Of a DNA stretch of 64,000 nt, positions 9,594 to 18,876 are shown in pieces. The notes under the pieces were generated by a model. That model made no database searches, had not been told where the DNA came from, and worked only from the letters and a program-made list of their open reading frames with translations. Source of the stretch: Corynebacterium kutscheri (lineage in GTDB: Bacteria; Actinomycetota; Actinomycetes; Mycobacteriales; Mycobacteriaceae); contig NZ_CP011312.1 of NCBI RefSeq assembly GCF_000980835.1, forward strand, positions 124,001 through 188,000. The letters run 5' to 3'. The translations under genes and the position numbers were made by a program. Every line of letters starts with the position of its first letter. Within the stretch, counting starts at the first letter, position 1.

Positions 9594-10081
9594 AAGAATC
9601 CTCCATTTGGGAAGGTTGAATTAGGGAGACGTTCTTCTACGTACAGGGATACCTAGAATTTCTTAGAATATTAATGGTGCATTATGGATTTTGTATTACC
9701 GCTGTGTAGGTAAGCTGGTACGTGAGTTGTCCTCGTGTGTCGACTTGCTGGTTAATTAGGATCAGTCATCAGGTAAGAATTGAGCGTTATCAGGGCTTCG
9801 TCTTGGTATTAGTCCTTTTTAACGAGTTGTTTATTTATGGTGTCATCAGAGCTTGCGGGTGCCAACGGTTCGAGGCGATGAGATTACATATGCTTAGCGC
9901 TGTCGGAGATAAAAATATTTTTATTGGTGATTCTTGCTGGTGTGATAGCGATTATGTGTTCCTGGTGGTCGTGGTGCCGATCAATAAACAAAATAAATAA
10001 AACGGAGATTTTAAAGTTTCACAGGTTTTGTCGGTACGCTGAATCACTGTTGTTTCGTTAGCGGACTTGAGGAGTATATCA
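9594..10081. other. Divergent intergenic region between urease operon and mmpL gene
   Basis: About 490 bp with no convincing gene. It must hold the promoters of ureA (minus) and of the MmpL gene (plus). A 92-codon open frame at 9722-10000 has no ribosome-binding site and no family resemblance, so I did not call it. The section around 9650-9700 and 9890-10010 is AT-rich. No clear operator palindrome was found. Confidence 0.5.
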
Positions 10082-12472
10082 ATGGCCAAGTTTTTGTACC
10101 GGTTAGGAAAATGGTCTTTCCGGGCAAAATGGGTGGTCATTGTGGCCTGGGTGCTATTACTGGCCATTTTCGGTGGGTTATCAACACTATTGCAACGTGG
10201 TTTTGTAGATACCTTTACGATGAGCGGTACTCCCTCCCAACAGGCCTTTGAGATTTATGAAAAAAACTTCCCTGAGGCAGCGAATCCGTTACAAGGTACT
10301 GGCGTTAACATTGTGTTCCAGGCACCGGAAGGGCAAAGTTTAGCTAACCCGGAAAATACGGCGGCAATTCAAAGTGTCGTCGATCGTATTAATGAGAGCC
10401 TAGGCGATCACATTACTAATACGACTCGGTGGGGAAATCCGATAACACTGAACCCTGAACTGCAAGCGATGATTATTGACCAGTTCACCTCTATGGGATT
10501 GCCAGAAGAAAATGCTCGCTTAGATGCAGAGAATCTCTCCTTGGTTTCGGCAGACAAAACCATTGCCTATACCACCTTTGATTTTGATTACCCGCTTACT
10601 GCTGATGTCACAGATGAGGATCGTCGATTAGTTAATGAAGCACTCCAAGTAGGCAGAGACGCTGGGCTAACAGTAGAAGCTAATGGCACTGGCTTTGGTG
10701 ACCCTATCATTATTGAGGAAACCTCAGAGATTATTGGTGTGGCAGTTGCCGCCATTATTTTGATTTTCACTTTTGGCTCATTGGTTGCTGCCGGTATGCC
10801 GGTGCTCACCGCAATTGTGGGTGTAGCTATTGGTTCTTTAGCTACGGTACTTGCTACCCGCTGGTTTGATATGAATACGGTCACCCCAGTGCTAGCAATC
10901 ATGCTGGGATTAGCTGTGGGTATTGACTACTCGCTCTTTATTATTTTCCGCTATCGACGTGAGCTTAAGCGGTTGAACCCGCAAGAAGCAGCCGGTATGG
11001 CGGTAGGTACCGCCGGATCAGCAGTGGTTTTCGCTGGTATTACCGTTATTGTTGCCCTAGTGGCACTAGCAGTTGCAAACATTACCTTCCTTACCTATAT
11101 GGGTATTGCGGCAGCCTTTACTGTGTTTATTGTCGTATTGATTGCGCTGACTTTGGTGCCAGCGGTACTAGGGCTATTGGGTCGGCGTATTTTCTCAGGC
11201 GAGTTAAAAGTTTTGACGCGGCGTCGAAAAGCAGAAACCGTAACTATGGGTAAGCGGTGGGTAACGTTGGTTCATCGCATGCCGGGACTAGTTATTGCAG
11301 TGGTGATTTTCGCGCTGGGGGCTTTGACAGTACCAAGTTTAGGGTTGCATTTGAGCTTGCCGACAGACACCCAATCGGACTACAGCACAACCCAACGCAA
11401 AGCAGCCGATTTGATGACTAAGGGGTTTGGTGCTGGGGTTAACGCACCGATGTTAGTAGTTGTTGATGCACATGATGTGAACCCGGACGCGGAGATTCTG
11501 CAGCCGTTGATTAGTGCACAATTAACTCAAGAAAACCCTACTGAGCAGGAAAGAAAACAGGCTGCGGTGTTTGCTTCCTATATGTATGTGATTCAGAAAT
11601 ATTCGACGAACCAGGATATGAAGCATCTTCAGCTGGTTGCGATTAGTGATGATCAGCTAGCCGTGCAGATGTTGCTTACCCCAACTTCTGCCCCGGAAGC
11701 GACATCGACCAATCAGCTTATTCTTAGCTTGCGTGAGCAACAGGTGGAAGTGGAATCGGCAACTGGTATTAATACCGGTATCACTGGTTTGGTGCCGATT
11801 CAGCAGGATATTACCAACCGTTTATCCTCAGTGATGGGTCTTTATCTGCTGATCGTGGTGGGACTAGCCATTGTTTTGCTCATGATTATTTTCCGATCAG
11901 TACTAGTACCACTGGTGGCTGGAGTGGGCTTCTTACTCTCAATTGGAGCGGCTTTTGGCGTGACCGTCTTGTTTTGGCAGGAAGGCCTATGGGGCTTGGT
12001 TCCTACCCCAGGGCCAATTATTGCCTTTATGCCAATTTTCTTGATCGGTGTGTGTTTCGGCCTGGCCATGGACTACCAGGTATTTTTAGTCTCTGCCATG
12101 CGTGAGCACTATACCCATTCCGGTGGGCAAGCAGCCAAAGGTTCAAAGTACACAGCAGTAGAAGAATCCGTTATTCACGGTTTTGCCAGCGGTGCGCGAG
12201 TAGTTACGGCTGCGGCTTTAATTATGATTGCCGTATTCGTTGCTTTTATTGGCCAGCCGATTCCTTTTATTAAGATTTTTGGCTTTGCTTTGGGTGCGGG
12301 TGTGCTTTTCGATGCTTTCTTTATCCGCATGGCATTTATGCCGGCAGCGATGTTTATTTTGGGCAATGCTACCTGGTGGATGCCACGCTGGTTAGATAAG
12401 TTGTTGCCACATCTTGATGTAGAAGGCGCCGCGCTAGAAAAAGAACGACTAGAAAAACAGAATCCTCGGTAA
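10082..12472 (+). CDS. MMPL-family RND transporter
   Basis: 796 aa. A polytopic inner-membrane exporter of the MmpL type: one N-terminal helix, a large periplasmic loop (about residues 40-210), a block of five helices, a second loop (about 430-580) and a second helix block. GLAVGIDYSLFIIFRYRRE is the first-half motif carrying the Asp-Tyr of the proton relay, and GVCFGLAMDYQVFLVSAM is its second-half counterpart, so the pump should be proton-driven. The ATG at 10082 follows GAGGAG; an upstream in-frame start at 10067 lacks one. Corynebacterial relatives export mycolate precursors or other lipids, but this copy cannot be assigned a cargo. tgt follows 12 bp later, perhaps co-transcribed. Confidence 0.9.
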   Translation: MAKFLYRLGKWSFRAKWVVIVAWVLLLAIFGGLSTLLQRGFVDTFTMSGTPSQQAFEIYEKNFPEAANPLQGTGVNIVFQAPEGQSLANPENTAAIQSVVDRINESLGDHITNTTRWGNPITLNPELQAMIIDQFTSMGLPEENARLDAENLSLVSADKTIAYTTFDFDYPLTADVTDEDRRLVNEALQVGRDAGLTVEANGTGFGDPIIIEETSEIIGVAVAAIILIFTFGSLVAAGMPVLTAIVGVAIGSLATVLATRWFDMNTVTPVLAIMLGLAVGIDYSLFIIFRYRRELKRLNPQEAAGMAVGTAGSAVVFAGITVIVALVALAVANITFLTYMGIAAAFTVFIVVLIALTLVPAVLGLLGRRIFSGELKVLTRRRKAETVTMGKRWVTLVHRMPGLVIAVVIFALGALTVPSLGLHLSLPTDTQSDYSTTQRKAADLMTKGFGAGVNAPMLVVVDAHDVNPDAEILQPLISAQLTQENPTEQERKQAAVFASYMYVIQKYSTNQDMKHLQLVAISDDQLAVQMLLTPTSAPEATSTNQLILSLREQQVEVESATGINTGITGLVPIQQDITNRLSSVMGLYLLIVVGLAIVLLMIIFRSVLVPLVAGVGFLLSIGAAFGVTVLFWQEGLWGLVPTPGPIIAFMPIFLIGVCFGLAMDYQVFLVSAMREHYTHSGGQAAKGSKYTAVEESVIHGFASGARVVTAAALIMIAVFVAFIGQPIPFIKIFGFALGAGVLFDAFFIRMAFMPAAMFILGNATWWMPRWLDKLLPHLDVEGAALEKERLEKQNPR

Positions 12473-12484
12473 GATAACCCAATC

Positions 12485-13732
12485 ATGACTGATATTACCT
12501 TTGAACTTGGCACAGAGCTTTTCGACGAACCCGGAAAACACGGACGCACCGGCACCATTCACACCCCGCACGGTGATATTCGCACCCCAGCGTTTATTCC
12601 AGTGGGCACAAAGGCCACAGTGAAAACCCTTACCCCGGAACAGATTCGCGAAACTGGTGCCCAGGCAGTGCTATCGAATGCCTACCACCTGTATTTGCAG
12701 CCTGGTCCAGATATTGTTGACGAAGCCGGTGGTGTGGCTGCCTTTGAAAATTGGCATGGCCCAACCTACACCGACTCCGGTGGGTTCCAGGTAATGAGCC
12801 TAGGAGTGGGCTTTAAAAAAGTGCTTGCCATGAATGTGAAAGGGTGGGAAGAAAAAGATATCCGCGCCCGACACAAAGATCGTCTGGCTAAAGTTGATGA
12901 AGATGGCGTGGATTTTCGCAGTGTGATTGATGGCTCGCGGCATCGTTTCACTCCAGAAGTCAGTATGCAGATTCAGCACCAACTCGGTGCCGATATTATG
13001 TTTGCTTTTGATGAGCTCACCACGCTCATTGATACCCGAACCTATCAGGAAGAATCAGTGGCACGCACCCACCGCTGGGCACAGCGGTGTATTGACGAAC
13101 ACAACCGGCTAACCGAACAGCGCGTAGGTAAGCCCCTGCAATCGCTATGGGGTGTTGTCCAAGGTGCACAATACGAAGACCTGCGTCGACAAGCTGCGCG
13201 GGGACTTGTTGAGATATCCAATCAAGCAGAAGCCGAAGGACGACGTGGTTTTGGTGGTTTCGGCATTGGTGGTGCACTAGAAAAAGAGAACTTGGGTACC
13301 ATTGTTGGCTGGGTATGCGATGAACTGCCCAAAGACAAAGGCCGCCACCTTCTCGGAATCAGCGAGCCAGATGACCTGTTCACCGCTATTGAAGCTGGTG
13401 CGGATACTTTTGACTGTGTGGCACCTACTCGTTTGGGTCGTCGTGGTGGAGTGTATACTTTAGATGGTCGACTTAACTTAACTGCAGCTCGCTTTAAACG
13501 CGATTTCACTCCGGTGGATGCAGAATTTGGCGGTTATGTCAGTGAAAACTACACCCGCGCCTATATCCACCATTTGTTTAAAGCAAAAGAATTCCTGGCT
13601 GGCACACTATGCACCATGCACAATGTGACTTTTATGATCAAGCTGGTTGATGATATTCGCTTCCACATGGAAGCCGGCAGCTATGCGGAATTCAAAAAAG
13701 AATTTATGGGACGCTACTACGCGAGCAAATAA
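12485..13732 (+). CDS. tgt: tRNA-guanine(34) transglycosylase, zinc-cysteine-less variant
   Basis: 415 aa. Tgt swaps guanine 34 of GUN-anticodon tRNAs for queuine or preQ1. The general-base motif [12 protein letters not shown] and the nucleophile region [16 protein letters not shown] are intact. The usual zinc site C-x-C-x2-C-x26-H is not: the aligned residues are Phe348, Gly350 and Ser353, while His379 is kept at exactly the expected spacing. The substrate pocket also differs: FDEL instead of FDEC, and [10 protein letters not shown] instead of the common GGLSVGE. The frame is uninterrupted and gluQ follows 13 bp later, so the gene looks maintained. The exact base inserted by this variant is uncertain. 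Confidence 0.85.
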   Translation: MTDITFELGTELFDEPGKHGRTGTIHTPHGDIRTPAFIPVGTKATVKTLTPEQIRETGAQAVLSNAYHLYLQPGPDIVDEAGGVAAFENWHGPTYTDSGGFQVMSLGVGFKKVLAMNVKGWEEKDIRARHKDRLAKVDEDGVDFRSVIDGSRHRFTPEVSMQIQHQLGADIMFAFDELTTLIDTRTYQEESVARTHRWAQRCIDEHNRLTEQRVGKPLQSLWGVVQGAQYEDLRRQAARGLVEISNQAEAEGRRGFGGFGIGGALEKENLGTIVGWVCDELPKDKGRHLLGISEPDDLFTAIEAGADTFDCVAPTRLGRRGGVYTLDGRLNLTAARFKRDFTPVDAEFGGYVSENYTRAYIHHLFKAKEFLAGTLCTMHNVTFMIKLVDDIRFHMEAGSYAEFKKEFMGRYYASK

Positions 13733-13745
13733 AAGGAGCCTGAGT

Positions 13746-14630
13746 ATGGCGGGGAGATATGCGCCGTCGCCAAGCGGTGACCTACATTTTGGTAACCTGC
13801 GCACCGCACTCATTGCCTGGCTGGCGGCGCGCTCTACCGGAAGGGAATTTTATTTACGGGTAGAAGACATTGATACCCAGCGTAGTTCTATGGAATCGGC
13901 ACGTCGGCAAATCGAGGATCTAGCCGCGCTCGGTTTGGATTGGGATGGTGAGATCACCTACCAGCACGATAATGATGCCCGCTATACACAAGCATTAGCC
14001 AAACTGCCGGTGTATGAATGCTATTGTTCGCGCAAAGACATCGCTGAGGCTGCTCGGGCACCGCATGCGATTGCCGGGCAATATCCTGGAATCTGTCGCA
14101 ACCTTTCCGAAGCGGTTCGGAAACAACGACGGGCACACTTGGCAGAAAATAACCGTATTCCGGCACTACGGCTGCGCGCGGAGGCTAACCAGTGGACAAT
14201 AACCGATCTGCTTGCTGGTGAAGTAACTGGGGAAGTCGATGATATGATTCTTCGCCGGGGCGGCCAGAACCCGGATTGGGCATATAATTTAGCAGTTGTG
14301 GTCGATGATGCAGCCCAGGGGATTGACCAGGTAGTACGCGGTGATGACTTGCTTTCTTCAACGCCGCGACAAGCATATTTAGGCCACCTATTAGGCTTAG
14401 CGACGCCACTGTATGTGCATGTTCCACTAGTTATTAATAATCGTGGTGCCCGTCTTGCTAAACGCGATGGGGCAGTGACCTTTCGTGAACTCAGCGCTGC
14501 TATGGGTGAGGCGGACGTGCGGGCAAAGATTGCTCAATCATTGAATCTGCACGGCACAACGATGAATGAGCTACTTGAAGATTTCACGCTGGAGAATATT
14601 CCGCGTACCCCCTATATCTGGTCAGGGTAG
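13746..14630 (+). CDS. gluQ: Glutamyl-Q tRNA(Asp) synthetase
   Basis: 294 aa. A truncated GluRS-like enzyme that attaches glutamate to the queuosine base of tRNA(Asp), lacking the anticodon-binding domain. The class I signature is in [19 protein letters not shown] (HIGH-like HFGN), the KMSKS-like loop is RLAKRDG, and the zinc ligands CYC...GQYPGIC are present. An open frame begins 33 codons earlier inside tgt, but ATG 13746 follows AAAGGAGCC and starts right at the family N-terminus. It is coupled with tgt, so the pair handles modification of tRNA position 34. Confidence 0.92.
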   Translation: MAGRYAPSPSGDLHFGNLRTALIAWLAARSTGREFYLRVEDIDTQRSSMESARRQIEDLAALGLDWDGEITYQHDNDARYTQALAKLPVYECYCSRKDIAEAARAPHAIAGQYPGICRNLSEAVRKQRRAHLAENNRIPALRLRAEANQWTITDLLAGEVTGEVDDMILRRGGQNPDWAYNLAVVVDDAAQGIDQVVRGDDLLSSTPRQAYLGHLLGLATPLYVHVPLVINNRGARLAKRDGAVTFRELSAAMGEADVRAKIAQSLNLHGTTMNELLEDFTLENIPRTPYIWSG

Positions 14631-14648
14631 TACCGCTAAGCACAGATA

Positions 14649-14690
14649 ACTTCACGCACTAGAAAATATCTAGTGCGTGAAGTTCTTATT
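14649..14690. terminator. Bidirectional terminator between gluQ and the convergent lipoprotein gene
   Basis: A 15-bp perfect stem, ACTTCACGCACTAGA (14649-14663) against its complement (14669-14683), with a 5-nt loop, is followed on the plus strand by TCTTATT. It sits between convergent genes and may stop transcription from both sides. Confidence 0.78.
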
Positions 14691-14718
14691 CGTTGCTCTT
14701 ATCGGTTGCTTTGTGCGC

Positions 14719-16452
14719 TTAGAAGCGAACCGGAGGCTGTCCCATACCCATACCGCCCCGAGTTATGGTGGCTTCACCAGCGGTGACAGTGGTGGTTGTT
14801 CCATTCACACTGATGGTATATGACTCGCCATTATGAAGCTCAGCAGCGGAATACTGCACTAGACCAAAGTTCTTTAATGCAGTAAAGCGAGTAATCTCAG
14901 TACCGGAAGCATCACTAATGATGACCTCATCACCCGCAGCGCCAGTGGCAGAAGTAGAAATCCAGCCTTGTCCATCGCTAGAGCTAGGGTTAGCTGCCAT
15001 GCCATTAGAGCCTAGCGCGATGAGCTCACCACCGGTGATCGTAAAAGTACCGTTATAGTCAATAGCGCCATTGCCATTATTTGTTGGCCCCCAGACTGTG
15101 GTGGTGCCGCCCGTGATAATCAGATCTCCATTTGAATCCAAGCCATCGCCACCGGCATTAATGGTGACTGTGCCGCCCGAGATTACAACTTGTTCGCCGG
15201 TAGATGCATCACCGCCCATAGCTCTACCACCAGGCATTTCTCCTTGTTGGGGCATAGCGGGGATAGCAGGTGACTCTATGTCGCTTCCGGTAGCGGAGGT
15301 AGTAGTTGCATCGGCAACTGCTGTAACACCGGCTTCTGCGGTAACCGAACCAGAGCCGTTAAGTCCATCATCACTGCTGGTGACATCGACAGTGCCATCA
15401 GCAATAGTAATCAGGCCAGCTTCTAGCCCCTCGGTTGATTTGGTGATAGTAACCGAAGCGCCGTCGATCAGTAATGTAACTTCGGCATGGATTCCATCAT
15501 CGGCGGTAGCAGCGGTAACAGTACTGCCAGAGCTCAGTCGGATGGCACCATCGGTATGGAGCGCATCGTCGGCACTATTGATGGTGATAGTTCCGCCTTC
15601 GCTAATGAGGTAGCTATCAGCTTTGAGACCTTTTTGGGAAATGTCGTCATTTTTCCCGCTATCAGCACCGCCACCAGCGGTGATAGTGATATTTCCACCG
15701 CTGATAAGAATATCTGTGGTAGCGGCAATAGCATCGCCGTCGGTGGTCAGTGTGAGATCACCGCCGGTGATAGCGATATAGCCCTTGGTGGGGTCATCGT
15801 CTTTGTCTGACTTTAGTGCATCTCCACCAGCGGTAACTGTGATTGTGCCGCCTTCGATTGCGAGGGCATCATTTGCTTGGATACCGTCGTCGCCAGCGGT
15901 GACGGTGATAGTTCCAGAAAGAATAACGAGATCATCAGAAGAGCTGATTCCATCATCAGTGGCAGTAACATTTAGTGATCCATTACCACTGAAGGTGAGG
16001 TCGGCAGTGGAGTCAATTGTGCCATTAACTGTATTAGTCCCGGTGGTAGAGATTGCCACATTAGCAGCCTCGGTGACGGTTATATCGCCATTAATAGTGG
16101 CATTATCCATAATGAGTACCACGTCAGCATTGGCAGCAGTAATGGTCACTGAGTTGTAGTTACCAGTTAACCGATAGACTCCGGCAGCGGAAATAGTTGC
16201 GGAAGTGTCGCTGAGTTCTTGAGCATCAGCAGCATCCCATTCGTCATCGTTATAGGTGGTGTAGTCGCTATTATCTGCCATTGCTTGGGCAATAGTGGGT
16301 GGCTGGGTGGTGTCATAGTTGTCGTAAGTCGTTGTGCTCGTTGCACTTGTTGTGCCCGTTGTGGCGGTGCCGGTGATGTTGTCGGTGGAGCATGCGGTGA
16401 TACCTAACGCAAGTGCCAGGATAATAGCAGTAAGTGGTGTGCGATGGTTCAT
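14719..16452 (-). CDS. Secreted beta-helix lipoprotein, Cthe_2159-type carbohydrate-binding domain
   Basis: 577 aa. The N-terminus is a lipoprotein signal (MNHRTPLTAIILALALG then lipobox ITAC), so it should be anchored outside the membrane. Most of the rest is built from repeats of about 20-25 residues, such as GGTITVTAGGDALKSD and SSDDGLNGSGSVTAEAG, rich in Gly, Thr, Ser and Asp. This is the pattern of a parallel beta-helix and matches PF14262, whose founder Cthe_2159 binds polygalacturonate. A low-complexity Ser/Thr linker follows the lipobox. The open frame begins four codons upstream with TTG; I chose the ATG at 16452. It lies downstream of a VTC-domain gene and a DUF4956 gene, a partnership seen in other Gram-positive bacteria. 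The ligand is unknown. Confidence 0.82.
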   Translation of the reverse strand: MNHRTPLTAIILALALGITACSTDNITGTATTGTTSATSTTTYDNYDTTQPPTIAQAMADNSDYTTYNDDEWDAADAQELSDTSATISAAGVYRLTGNYNSVTITAANADVVLIMDNATINGDITVTEAANVAISTTGTNTVNGTIDSTADLTFSGNGSLNVTATDDGISSSDDLVILSGTITVTAGDDGIQANDALAIEGGTITVTAGGDALKSDKDDDPTKGYIAITGGDLTLTTDGDAIAATTDILISGGNITITAGGGADSGKNDDISQKGLKADSYLISEGGTITINSADDALHTDGAIRLSSGSTVTAATADDGIHAEVTLLIDGASVTITKSTEGLEAGLITIADGTVDVTSSDDGLNGSGSVTAEAGVTAVADATTTSATGSDIESPAIPAMPQQGEMPGGRAMGGDASTGEQVVISGGTVTINAGGDGLDSNGDLIITGGTTTVWGPTNNGNGAIDYNGTFTITGGELIALGSNGMAANPSSSDGQGWISTSATGAAGDEVIISDASGTEITRFTALKNFGLVQYSAAELHNGESYTISVNGTTTTVTAGEATITRGGMGMGQPPVRF

Positions 16453-16540
16453 TGGTTTTCTCAATTCTTATAAAGATATGTGCTCAGGTATTGGCACATA
16501 TAGGTGGTGAGTCACAGGAGTTTTTTACTCGGTGTGGTGG

Positions 16541-17308
16541 TTAGTTATAGAAGTGGTGGTTGAGCACTTTATGCCATCGGTTGTGCGGCAAAGCGGAATC
16601 TAGAGCGGCCATCCCGGTGCCAAACTTGGATATTTTTGCTGGTCGGTGACCATTTGCCCACAATAGGCGGTCGAGTTCGGAAGGACGAGAACCCGATTTG
16701 GTTTCAAAGATCACCATGTCTGGTCGAGCGAGGTATTGATTATGCGCATTTGCCCAATCAAGTTCGGTATCAAAAGTAGCGCGTCCGGCACCATCGGCCA
16801 TGAGTAAGGTAGTGCGTTTATAGCTACCCCACATTGTTGGTTGCAGGTGAGCACCAGTACCGGTAGGCTGTCCGGCTGCGACAAGGCGCTCTTCTAGCCA
16901 GGGGCGTACGTCGTCGATAAGCACATCGTGCATTGCTGCTTCGAAATCATAAGGGATTCGCTCTTTGATGGTGACCCCACGCGCACCTTTGGCTTTGACT
17001 TCTAGGAATGCGATTTCCGAATCAACATAGGTGCGGGTGCGCACTTTGAACTTGTGTCGCCGCGGATGTGCTGCCAGATAAAAACTACGCAAATCTGGGG
17101 TATCAAAGTAGGTGGAGCGATAGGCCTGTGGTGCTTGCCCATTGAGAATCAGCACGCGGGTTGCGGGGTTGAGCCCATTAATAACCCGTTGCACATCATC
17201 GCGGCGCAGAACATATTTACGATCTACGCGAGTCAGCATCGCTGCTTGCGCGATAAGTTCATCGAGGCTGATCGGTTTGAGATCATCCGTTATGATTGCG
17301 GTGCTCAT
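16541..17308 (-). CDS. VTC-domain (polyphosphate polymerase-like) protein
   Basis: 255 aa, soluble. It resembles the VTC domain (PF09359), a triphosphate-tunnel fold whose yeast member Vtc4 makes polyphosphate from ATP. Basic and acidic tunnel-type residues are present in order: RVDRKYVLRR, YRSTYFDTPDLRSFY, KFKVRTRTYVDS, AFLEVKAKG, TIKERIPY, KRTTLLM and ATFDTELDW, so the catalytic fold looks intact. It has no SPX domain or membrane helix of its own. The gene lies 37 bp after the DUF4956 membrane gene, which may supply the membrane anchor. Whether the product is polyphosphate is inference. Confidence 0.82.
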   Translation of the reverse strand: MSTAIITDDLKPISLDELIAQAAMLTRVDRKYVLRRDDVQRVINGLNPATRVLILNGQAPQAYRSTYFDTPDLRSFYLAAHPRRHKFKVRTRTYVDSEIAFLEVKAKGARGVTIKERIPYDFEAAMHDVLIDDVRPWLEERLVAAGQPTGTGAHLQPTMWGSYKRTTLLMADGAGRATFDTELDWANAHNQYLARPDMVIFETKSGSRPSELDRLLWANGHRPAKISKFGTGMAALDSALPHNRWHKVLNHHFYN

Positions 17309-17345
17309 AATGGTACTTTCTTGTGCTTATCGACGTTTGTCCGAC

Positions 17346-17969
17346 TTAGTGAGCCAGCGCCTCACGGTGTGGATTTTCGGTGATCGTTTGAACGGAGACT
17401 TTTCTTTTCATTGTTGCTTCACCGCGTACCAATCCCACATCAACCAAGGTGAGATCATTAACAAGATCAAGCTTAACGACGCTGATAGTGTGCACCTTCG
17501 CGCCGGTAAGAACTTCCGCCTCTTGGCGTAGTTCTTCTGGATCAGTGATTGCACGATCAAGTTGGATCTGTTGAGTTTCAATGGAATTTCGGCTGGTGAG
17601 GGTGGTATCGGTGATAGCCATAACAGCAATAATGAGAACCATCATTGCAAGAGGCATAGCCGCTGGGGTAGACGTTAGCCCGGCAATTAAGCCAAGTGCC
17701 AGAGCAGAGAAGTAGTAGGCAACCTCGCGTTGGGAGATCTCCGAAGAACGCAAGCGGATAATGCTGAGAACACCGAAAAGACCTAGGCCAAGACCAGAGC
17801 TAACTGTTGAGGTAGCCAAAACGGTTGACACGGCAAGCACACCGATATTCACACCGAAGAAAGCAACAACGAGATCGGCGCGACGATGCTTGGGGTAGTA
17901 GAGCGCAAGAACAAGAACAGAAATAGCGACTAGATCGATGGCGATCATGGCAAATGATGCGGTAGTCAT
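17346..17969 (-). CDS. DUF4956 membrane protein
   Basis: 207 aa. The N-terminal two thirds holds several membrane helices (IDLVAISVLVLALYY, ADLVVAFFGVNIGVLAVS, YYFSALALGLIAGL, AMMVLIIAVMAI). Between them is the conserved DUF4956 segment GLGLFGVLSIIRLRSSEISQ. The C-terminal 70 residues are a cytoplasmic domain with mixed charge. It is the first gene of a three-gene minus-strand operon with the VTC protein and the beta-helix lipoprotein. A good model is a membrane platform for the VTC enzyme, but the function of DUF4956 is unknown. Confidence 0.85.
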   Translation of the reverse strand: MTTASFAMIAIDLVAISVLVLALYYPKHRRADLVVAFFGVNIGVLAVSTVLATSTVSSGLGLGLFGVLSIIRLRSSEISQREVAYYFSALALGLIAGLTSTPAAMPLAMMVLIIAVMAITDTTLTSRNSIETQQIQLDRAITDPEELRQEAEVLTGAKVHTISVVKLDLVNDLTLVDVGLVRGEATMKRKVSVQTITENPHREALAH

Positions 17970-18690
17970 GTGGTGAATCCTTCCGGGATTTTTTTGGTTG
18001 TGCCCGTTTACTATGACTGTTCATACTGTAAGCTTCCTGTGCACTGCCCAGAATTTCCCCACCAGAATGCTATAGATTTTATAAGCCCAGTTAAATAGGT
18101 GTTTTTTGCTAGTTTTTTGTTAGTGTGCAGCAAAAAAGTGGTTCACAGGAAAATTCATATTATAAAAAGAGTTCGCTTATTCCCTGGTAAGTGCTGACGT
18201 AAATTAATAATATGTGGCTTTCGTGGTGTTATTTGTGAGATCTAGGTGTATTCGAGAGTGAAAAATGTGGGATCATGCCCGTTTTTGTCGGGGTGGGGCG
18301 ATAAAGAATAGATGGATGCGAGGGTAATTCCCGAAGGTTTTGTATGGCGTTGCTTTACTGCTGAGTTATAAGATTTGGCGCTCAATAGTTTTTAAGCAAG
18401 TGGTGTCCTCATAGAAAAGAGGGGGAGTTTTGTTCAAAGCGCTGCCGTAGGGAAGAATTTTTGTTTTCCTATAGGGAACTTCTTTGGGTTAACAAGTAGT
18501 GATAGTGGGGGAAAGAGCCTGTCTTAATGAAGAATGAAAGACAGGCTCTTAGATAATTTTTCAGACAGCCGAAATTTGGGTTGTGGTAAAAGTTGGGTAT
18601 GACACTTCATACCCTGTGGCTACGCTATGGTTATAGGTGATGTGCGGACTATACCGACATAGCTTTTGTCTGGTGAACTATGGGGGATAG
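17970..18690. other. AT-rich 720-bp intergenic region without a convincing gene
   Basis: It should contain the promoter of the DUF4956 operon at its left end. Two inverted repeats stand out: TTTTTTGCT against AGCAAAAAA at 18102-18137, and a 12-bp hairpin at 18514-18549 listed separately. The rest shows no reading frame with a ribosome-binding site. Its low GC and lack of genes next to the decayed integrase at 20 kb fit an accessory, partly eroded region. Confidence 0.5.
18514..18558. terminator. 12-bp hairpin downstream of the small membrane-protein gene
   Basis: AGAGCCTGTCTT (18514-18525) pairs perfectly with AAGACAGGCTCT (18538-18549) across a 12-nt loop. It lies about 140 bp past the end of the minus-strand 58-aa gene. 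There is a short T run on the plus side only, so it may be a terminator or the end of a decayed repeat. Confidence 0.4.
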
Positions 18691-18867
18691 TTATTTTTTA
18701 TGTATTGATCGCGCATATAGCAGGCAACCACCGGATCCGATAAGGGTAATAGGGATTCCCATTGAAAGGATGGGATGAGAATAGCCACTAGCAAGAATCT
18801 GCATGATATTTAAAGAAATACCAACAAGTGTGGTGCAGATAGAAAGTATGCCGAGGCATTTTTTCAT
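18691..18867 (-). CDS. 58-aa two-helix membrane protein, possible immunity partner
   Basis: A 58-aa frame starting MKKCLGILSICTTLVGISLN and ending YARSIHKK. It has two predicted membrane helices (about residues 4-26 and 33-51) with a short loop GYSHP, and positive charges at both ends. AGGAG lies 7 nt before the ATG, and only 9 nt separate it from the stop of the upstream secreted-protein gene, so translation is almost certainly coupled. I do not recognise a family. By size, topology and position it could protect the cell from, or help export, the secreted hydrophobic protein. That is inference. Confidence 0.68.
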   Translation of the reverse strand: MKKCLGILSICTTLVGISLNIMQILASGYSHPILSMGIPITLIGSGGCLLYARSIHKK

Positions 18868-18876
18868 TATTTTCTC

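Noticed and set aside
9594..9720. AmtR-type nitrogen box before ureA
   Set aside because: The region has AT-rich repeats but nothing close to the known palindromic AmtR consensus, so nitrogen control cannot be claimed from sequence.
9722..10000. 92-codon plus-strand open frame upstream of the mmpL gene
   Set aside because: No ribosome-binding site, odd composition with many Cys and Val runs, and no family resemblance. It lies in the divergent promoter region.
15071..15613. 180-codon plus-strand frame opposite the beta-helix lipoprotein
   Set aside because: Shadow of the repeat-rich minus-strand gene. No start signal, and low-complexity Pro/Val/Ser content.
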